DNA from: JASUTC01 sp035447925
Lineage (GTDB): Bacteria; Thermotogota; Thermotogae; MWEM01
Direction of reading: 5' to 3'
NCBI GenBank assembly: GCA_035447925.1
Contig: DAOTHY010000058.1
Location: forward strand, 1-12,873
DNA length: 12,873 bases
Position numbers and translations under genes: made by a program. Under the pieces are notes generated by a model that was not told the origin of the DNA, did not search any database, and saw only the letters and a list, made by a program, of their open reading frames with translations. Shown piece by piece: positions 1-2,971 of this stretch (position 1 is the stretch's first letter; every line of letters begins with the position of its first letter).

Positions 1-314
1 ATGATGAATTGATTGGATATCTGGAGCTCAGTCATGAAAGCTGGAACAACCGGATGAGGGTTGCCAATATTTGGGTGGAAGAAGGCCATCGTGGGAAAGG
101 AATCGGGAAATTGTTGATGGAAGAGGCTGAAAAAACGGCTAAAAAAGAAAAGGCTCGGGCACTGATATTGGAAACTCAATCGTGTAATGACAAAGCGATC
201 TGTTTTTATAAGGCCTGTGGTTTATCTGTGATCGGTTTTGACCTGCTTGCTTACACCAATGATGATGTGGAAGAAAAAGAATTTAGAATTGAAATGGGAA
301 AAGTGTTAGGGTGA
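1..314 (+). CDS. GNAT family N-acetyltransferase, C-terminal part (5' end outside window)
   Basis: This is the C-terminal part of a GCN5-related N-acetyltransferase, which moves the acetyl group of acetyl-CoA to an amine. The reading frame is open to the window edge (first complete codon at base 3, reading DELIGYLELS), so the TTG at base 9 is not the real start. The acetyl-CoA loop is visible as EEGHRGKGIGKLLMEEA, the RxxGxG/A signature. The following LETQSCNDKAICFYKACGL strand-helix and a C-terminal region ending in EFRIEMG resemble the subgroup that contains streptothricin-acetyltransferase-like proteins (Bacillus YyaR type). The substrate cannot be told from the sequence. It ends four bases before the next gene, so the two are probably co-transcribed. 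Confidence 0.85.
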   Translation, partial: DELIGYLELSHESWNNRMRVANIWVEEGHRGKGIGKLLMEEAEKTAKKEKARALILETQSCNDKAICFYKACGLSVIGFDLLAYTNDDVEEKEFRIEMGKVLG

Positions 315-318
315 TTAC

Positions 319-1209
319 ATGAGAGAAGACACAGCGCTTAGTTTAAAGAAAATCGTTGACAATGGGGAAACCGTGTCTGAAAAACAGGCCAAAGACATGT
401 TGAATCAATCCGACTTGATTGAAAAATTGCTAACACCACCCAAGCGAAAACCGGATACTTTTGTTGGGGTGCGTGCTTATGAATGGCGATTGTTGGAGTT
501 ATCCGAAATCCCGTTTGTTGACAAATTAACTCAAGTGCAAGAGTGGGTTGATTTATTGTTAGAAAAAACATTCATTGGCGATGCCTTTTCCTTAACAGGA
601 AATAGAACGGGTGTATTAGCCTGTCATAACGCCATGATCTCCACCATTCTGCTGAAAGTCTCTCCAAAAAAGAAAGAGCACATCGATGCCGGTATCCGAT
701 GGATTCTGGAATATCAGCAGGTTGAAAGAAATCAAGCGTGCCGTTGGGATGGTGGGGATTTATACACAAAATATGGCGGCTGCATGAAAGCTGTTCCGTG
801 TTTTTACGGCGTTGTCAAATCCCTGATTGCATTAACAGCATACAAGAGGGTGTTCGGTCCTTCAGATTCGCTGCAAGACAAGCTTAAAAATGGGCTTGAC
901 TATATTCTCAAACACAAACTCTTTCAGCGTTTATCATCAAACAAACCCATCGAACCATCAATCATACAGAATTTTTATCCCTATACTTATAAGACCAATG
1001 TGATTGAATTGTTGTCCCTGATGAAAGATAATGACCTTTTAGAACATGACCATTGTCAAGAAGCACTTAACCTACTGAAAGATAAACAACAGCCGGATGG
1101 CTTTTGGCAGGCAGATCTTTTTTTCATGAAAAGTGCCTGGATACCGTTTGATCCCCCTGGTGAAAGGGGAGAATGGATCACCCATGTTGTTAAAAGATTG
1201 GGGCTTTAG
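319..1209 (+). CDS. Alpha-alpha toroid protein (prenyltransferase / squalene-oxidase repeat-like)
   Basis: A 296-residue soluble protein with no signal peptide. Its helical repeats, with aromatic-glycine turns such as RWDGGD (residues 142-147) and QPDGFW (258-263), resemble the alpha-alpha toroid fold of prenyltransferase beta subunits and terpene cyclases. Residues 152-161 (YGGCMKAVPC) carry a pair of cysteines typical of the uncharacterised bacterial members. The chain is about half the length of a squalene cyclase and I see no DxDD catalytic motif, so enzyme activity is not implied. The start ATG follows AGGGTGA in the end of the acetyltransferase gene, four bases upstream, which suggests translational coupling. 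A strong bidirectional terminator follows the stop within two bases. Role unknown; the fold assignment is from pattern only. Confidence 0.7.
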   Translation: MREDTALSLKKIVDNGETVSEKQAKDMLNQSDLIEKLLTPPKRKPDTFVGVRAYEWRLLELSEIPFVDKLTQVQEWVDLLLEKTFIGDAFSLTGNRTGVLACHNAMISTILLKVSPKKKEHIDAGIRWILEYQQVERNQACRWDGGDLYTKYGGCMKAVPCFYGVVKSLIALTAYKRVFGPSDSLQDKLKNGLDYILKHKLFQRLSSNKPIEPSIIQNFYPYTYKTNVIELLSLMKDNDLLEHDHCQEALNLLKDKQQPDGFWQADLFFMKSAWIPFDPPGERGEWITHVVKRLGL

Positions 1210-1210
1210 C

Positions 1211-1242
1211 AAAAAAAAGCGGCACTTAAGCCGCTTTTTTTT
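1211..1242. terminator. Bidirectional intrinsic terminator
   Basis: Eight A, then GCGGC (1219-1223), six-base loop ACTTAA, GCCGC (1230-1234), then eight T. The A-run and T-run pair to extend the stem, and either strand gives a GC stem followed by a U-tract. It lies between the toroid gene (plus) and the last peptide gene (minus, ending at 1266), so it can end both converging transcripts. The stem is almost the same as the one at 2207-2234. Confidence 0.9.
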
Positions 1243-1265
1243 GTTTATCAAATCTTCTTAATTCC

Positions 1266-1391
1266 TCAAGTCCAAAATTTCTCGAACGAACACCTTTCCG
1301 GACTTAATGAAATAAGGTCATATCCTTTTGAATTCTGAACACCTAAATATTGCACCGTCGCATTAAATTTACTTCCTGTTCTGCTTTTCAT
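1266..1391 (-). CDS. Type B small peptide, copy 1 (41 aa)
   Basis: A 41-codon ORF. AAGGAG (complement of 1401-1406) sits nine bases before the ATG. The peptide begins MKSRTGSKFNATVQYLG and ends CSFEKFWT. It has the same length as the peptide at 2255-2380 and shares TGS, F, AT, Y and G at positions 5-17 and K-x-WT at the end (13 of 41 identical). Several shared residues use different synonymous codons (T5 ACA/ACG, S7 AGT/AGC, A11 GCG/GCT, T12 ACG/ACA), which argues for selection on the protein. There is no signal peptide, membrane helix or double-glycine leader. It is the last gene of its unit and is followed by the terminator at 1211-1242. I do not recognise the family; a precursor peptide, a signal or a small cytoplasmic protein are all possible. 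Confidence 0.72.
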   Translation of the reverse strand: MKSRTGSKFNATVQYLGVQNSKGYDLISLSPERCSFEKFWT

Positions 1392-1415
1392 ACTTTATCA
1401 CTCCTTATCGTTTTT

Positions 1416-1541
1416 TTAAATGATGATTCTCATTGATTCTGCGTTGCTTTTTGATCCATCGTTGATTCTTGCTGATCGGTCTAAAGAAATTTCTGAAAAA
1501 CTCCAACAATTCTGAGAATTAAGCTTGTTTGAATTCAACAA
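1416..1541 (-). CDS. Possible small peptide, TTG start (41 aa)
   Basis: A 41-codon ORF with no ATG start. Two TTG codons lie eight and eleven bases after a very strong site, GGGAGGTG (complement of 1548-1555), which itself overlaps the stop codon of the preceding peptide gene. The first residues are MLNSNKLNSQNCWSF, rich in Asn and Ser, and the end is SMRIII. It does not match the type A or type B peptides, although it has the same length as type B. An 11-base direct repeat (CAACAATTCTG at 1504-1514 and 1536-1546 of the plus strand) lies inside it. The strong ribosome site is the main evidence for translation; the odd composition means it could be decayed or the site could be fortuitous. Confidence 0.42.
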   Translation of the reverse strand: MLNSNKLNSQNCWSFSEISLDRSARINDGSKSNAESMRIII

Positions 1542-1556
1542 TTCTGTCACCTCCCT

Positions 1557-1673
1557 TTAGAAGGGTCTGTTAATGAAACCTGAATTCTCGGAAATACTTT
1601 TCATGACTTTGAATTTGATTTCTTCTAAGTATTCCATGCCTTCATGATTCTGTTTTAATTTTTTAATCTGCAT
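1557..1673 (-). CDS. Type A-like small peptide (38 aa)
   Basis: A 38-codon ORF with AGGAGG (complement of 1681-1686) seven bases before the ATG. It starts MQIKKLKQNHEGMEYLEE and ends SENSGFINRPF. The ending Gly-hydrophobic-...-Arg-Pro-Phe-stop matches the type A peptides on either side, but the middle is diverged and the LEK-LNG core is missing. It is Lys/Glu rich and probably helical in the N-terminal half, with no secretion signal. It lies 37 bases downstream of the type A gene at 1711-1824, and its stop overlaps the ribosome site of the next ORF, so the genes are clearly arranged as one transcript. Function unknown. Confidence 0.66.
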   Translation of the reverse strand: MQIKKLKQNHEGMEYLEEIKFKVMKSISENSGFINRPF

Positions 1674-1710
1674 CTCTCTCCCTCCTTTCTTTCTTTTTTT
1701 CTGAATTCAT

Positions 1711-1824
1711 TTAAAATGGTCTGAATAAATCAATACCGTTTAATGCTGATTTTTCAAGATTTTCTTGTTTCATTCTCTCAAAATAGTCATCGTTGCCATG
1801 CTGGTTTCTTTTTTTCGATTTCAT
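1711..1824 (-). CDS. Type A small peptide, copy 1 (37 aa)
   Basis: A 37-codon ORF with AGGAGG (complement of 1832-1837) seven bases before the ATG. The N-terminal half is basic and polar (MKSKKRNQHGNDDYFERM); the second half is KQENLEKSALNGIDLFRPF. Compared with the 37-residue peptide at 2395-2508, 14 of the last 19 residues are identical and the other five are conservative (E/D, S/T, A/V, I/V, F/Y), while the first 18 are mostly different. Synonymous changes (Gln CAA/CAG, Leu TTA/CTT) support coding. A conserved C-terminus with a variable N-terminus is the reverse of most leader-core precursor peptides. No signal peptide is seen. It is the first gene after the internal terminator at 1876-1916; only a weak promoter candidate (TTGGCA, complement of 1872-1877) lies between. 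Confidence 0.76.
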   Translation of the reverse strand: MKSKKRNQHGNDDYFERMKQENLEKSALNGIDLFRPF

Positions 1825-1875
1825 GATATCCCCTCCTTTCCAATGATTTAGAAATAGTCAAATCCCGTATGTGCC

Positions 1876-1916
1876 AAAAAAAAAGACCGTGGTTTCTTGA
1901 TTCACCACGGCCTTTT
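1876..1916 (-). terminator. Internal intrinsic terminator / possible attenuator
   Basis: Read on the minus strand: GG-CCGTGGT stem arm, ten-base loop, ACCACGG, then TC and nine T. The seven-base core stem pairs 1887-1893 with 1904-1910, and outer A-T pairs extend it past one A-C mismatch. On the plus strand only four T follow, so it acts mainly on the minus strand. It lies after the 34-codon ORF at 1937-2041 and before the type A gene at 1711-1824, so it either ends a monocistronic transcript or limits read-through into the downstream peptide genes. Confidence 0.82.
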
Positions 1917-1925
1917 ATATCTGAA

Positions 1926-1946
1926 TAACAGTCAGACTAACTGTTA
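1926..1946 (-). other. Hairpin at the stop codon of the 34-codon ORF
   Basis: A perfect seven-base inverted repeat, TAACAGT / ACTGTTA, with a seven-base loop. It spans the TAG stop of the ORF at 1937-2041 and lies ten bases upstream (in transcript order) of the internal terminator. It is not followed by a U-tract and does not overlap the terminator stem, so a mutually exclusive antiterminator is not supported. It may protect an RNA end or affect termination of translation. Confidence 0.45.
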
Positions 1947-2041
1947 TACATTCCATGCAACAAAAAAAGGCCTGGCGATTGATCGACGAACTGAGCGCAA
2001 AGAACATTTGCAACTACGTTTACTGTAATAACTCTCTTCAT
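1937..2041 (-). CDS. Small hydrophobic-leaning peptide, possible leader peptide (34 aa)
   Basis: A 34-codon ORF starting with ATG nine bases after AAGGTG (complement of 2051-2056). The start of the product is MKRVITVNVVANVLCAQF and the end is LFLLHGMYNS; six of 34 residues are valine and there is one Cys at position 15. It is unrelated to the type A and type B peptides. It has the best promoter of the cluster (TTGACA-17-TATGAT, complement of 2082-2110), about 40 bases upstream, and is followed by a hairpin on its stop codon and an intrinsic terminator. This layout resembles a leader-peptide attenuator for the peptide genes further on, but no run of regulatory codons is seen. It might equally be an independent peptide gene. 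Confidence 0.52.
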   Translation of the reverse strand: MKRVITVNVVANVLCAQFVDQSPGLFLLHGMYNS

Positions 2042-2081
2042 TCTACTCGCCACCTTTCTTCTTAATTTGATGTTCGTTTGT

Positions 2082-2110
2082 ATCATATCAGAATTGATTC
2101 GGAATGTCAA
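2082..2110 (-). promoter_or_regulatory. Sigma-A-type promoter for the 34-codon ORF
   Basis: On the minus strand TTGACA (complement of 2105-2110), a 17-base spacer and TATGAT (complement of 2082-2087). This is a perfect -35, a five-of-six -10 and ideal spacing. The predicted RNA start is near 2075, about 35 bases before the ATG at 2041. Confidence 0.85.
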
Positions 2111-2206
2111 GCAATTTCCGCAAGTTAATTAAGGCGTTTCTGTTAAATATCGGATAATATATTTTAATGAAATGATATTGATTGATTGGACGGAGAAGTA
2201 AAAACT

Positions 2207-2234
2207 AAAAAAGCGGCTCATTAGCCGCTTTTTT
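2207..2234. terminator. Bidirectional intrinsic terminator
   Basis: AAAAAAGCGGCT (2207-2218), loop CATT, AGCCGCTTTTTT (2223-2234): a perfect 12-base stem with U-tracts in both directions. It ends the type A/type B unit at 2255-2508. The core GCGGC/GCCGC with A6/T6 flanks is nearly the same as at 1211-1242, which also follows a type B gene. Confidence 0.9.
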
Positions 2235-2254
2235 AGAGGTATTGACACATTCCG

Positions 2255-2380
2255 CTAAGTCCAGTATTTTCCTTGCATGAGTTGATCTGAATTGAATGAA
2301 TAAGATATAGATTGAATTGGATCTCGCTCACCGATATATTTGATTGTAGCACCAAATCTGCTTCCCGTTTTTTTGAACAT
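2255..2380 (-). CDS. Type B small peptide, copy 2 (41 aa)
   Basis: A 41-codon ORF, ATG eight bases after AGGGG (complement of 2389-2393). It begins MFKKTGSRFGATIKYIGERD and ends LMQGKYWT. It is collinear and equal in length with the peptide at 1266-1391: TGS at 5-7, F9, A11, T12, Y15, G17, S28, K38, W40 and T41 are shared, while the middle part (residues 18-37) is free. The fixed ends and variable middle are notable. It has no Cys, no signal peptide and no membrane helix. It starts 14 bases after the stop of the type A gene at 2395-2508 and is followed by a strong terminator, giving a two-gene transcript. Family not recognised. Confidence 0.74.
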   Translation of the reverse strand: MFKKTGSRFGATIKYIGERDPIQSISYSFNSDQLMQGKYWT

Positions 2381-2394
2381 TTTTTTCACCCCTT

Positions 2395-2508
2395 TTAAAA
2401 TGGTCTATAAAGATCCACACCGTTTAAAACGGTTTTTTCAAGATTGTCCTGTTTGATTTTTTGTATGTCTTCATCCCCTATAAAAAACGCTTTGAATTTA
2501 GCCCTCAT
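2395..2508 (-). CDS. Type A small peptide, copy 2 (37 aa)
   Basis: A 37-codon ORF with a G-rich ribosome site (AAAAGGGGGTGG, just upstream) about eight bases before the ATG. It starts MRAKFKAFFIGDEDIQKI and ends KQDNLEKTVLNGVDLYRPF. The second half is almost the same as that of the peptide at 1711-1824, with only conservative replacements, while the first half differs. It is first in a two-gene unit (type A then type B) with its own promoter at 2579-2607 and terminator at 2207-2234. It is soluble-looking, with an amphipathic helix likely over the LEK region. No known family was recognised; a signalling or precursor peptide is one idea, a small regulatory or spore protein another. Confidence 0.76.
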   Translation of the reverse strand: MRAKFKAFFIGDEDIQKIKQDNLEKTVLNGVDLYRPF

Positions 2509-2578
2509 CTTTCCACCCCCTTTTACTTTTATAATTAATAGACGAAAAATCATTGTAAACTATTTCGTATCCTAACTA

Positions 2579-2607
2579 AATATATCCAATATAGTTCGGT
2601 TTGCCAA
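2579..2607 (-). promoter_or_regulatory. Sigma-A-type promoter for the type A/type B unit
   Basis: On the minus strand TTGGCA (complement of 2602-2607), a 17-base spacer and TATATT (complement of 2579-2584), five of six matches in each box. The RNA would start near 2572, leaving a leader of about 60 bases, AT-rich, before the ATG at 2508. A second, weaker possibility is the AT-rich TTTACA...TTATAA region closer to the gene. Confidence 0.7.
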
Positions 2608-2684
2608 GCATCTTTGAGAGAAGATTTTTAATCTAAAATTTCTTGAGCAAAATCGGCAGCATGTTATTTTATAGCAAGATGGGG

Positions 2685-2690
2685 TATAAT
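2685..2690 (+). promoter_or_regulatory. Possible -10 box upstream of the 23-codon ORF
   Basis: A perfect TATAAT, 30 bases before the ATG at 2721. No good -35 box is found 16-18 bases upstream (the best is TGTTAT), and the extended -10 TG is absent, so this is a weak prediction. It could also feed the histidine kinase gene at 2972. Confidence 0.35.
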
Positions 2691-2720
2691 GGTTAAGATT
2701 TTTGTAATTGGAAGGTTTCA

Positions 2721-2792
2721 ATGAAGAATCTCGTTCTATTCATTTTTATTGTTTGCATGAGTACCCTGCTGATGGGGAGATCGTACCCTTGA
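2721..2792 (+). CDS. Short hydrophobic ORF (23 aa), possible secreted peptide or start of a decayed gene
   Basis: A 23-codon ORF, ATG five bases after GGAAGG. It begins MKNLVLFIFIVCMSTLLMG and ends RSYP: one Lys, a hydrophobic core, and a short polar tail, which looks like a signal peptide or a short hydrophobic pheromone precursor. Alternatively it is the start of a broken membrane protein: adding one G to the GGGG run at 2774-2777 would continue into a hydrophobic stretch (EIVPLIFAFPVPAVSF) that stays open to about 2852, and later frames carry protein-like pieces up to 2969. No gene is convincing between here and the kinase at 2972. No family recognised. Confidence 0.3.
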   Translation: MKNLVLFIFIVCMSTLLMGRSYP

Positions 2793-2971
2793 TTTTTGCC
2801 TTTCCCGTTCCAGCTGTTTCGTTTACAACTTCATTGGGTGCCAGATATGTGTTTTGATGAATATTTCCCTATTGTTCTTTTTTCAGGTGTATAATCCAAG
2901 GGAACAAATACGAGAAAACGGTGATTTTGAACCATGAGCAAAAAGTTTTCAATGCATATAGGAAGTAGGAT
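2793..2971. other. Non-coding or decayed stretch before the kinase gene
   Basis: Together with 2509-2720, this makes about 460 bases without a convincing full gene. It holds only short open pieces in different frames, for example one ending KTVILNHEQKVFNAYRK at a TAG at about 2967-2969, three bases before the kinase start. Switches between the frames would fall at base runs (GGGG near 2774, TTTT near 2850, TTTTTT near 2880). I see no tRNA, no clear riboswitch and no terminator here. Confidence 0.35.

Noticed and set aside
1266..2508. Naming the peptides as a known RiPP, ComX, AgrD or class II bacteriocin system
   Set aside because: No double-glycine leader, no secretion signal, no Cys/Ser/Thr core pattern, and no modification, processing or export gene adjacent. 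The terminal Trp of type B alone is not enough.
1200..2620. A CRISPR array or other regular repeat array in the AT-rich intergenic region
   Set aside because: The repeated GCGGC/GCCGC elements are intrinsic terminators with U-tracts about 1 kb apart, and no regularly spaced repeats with unique spacers are present.
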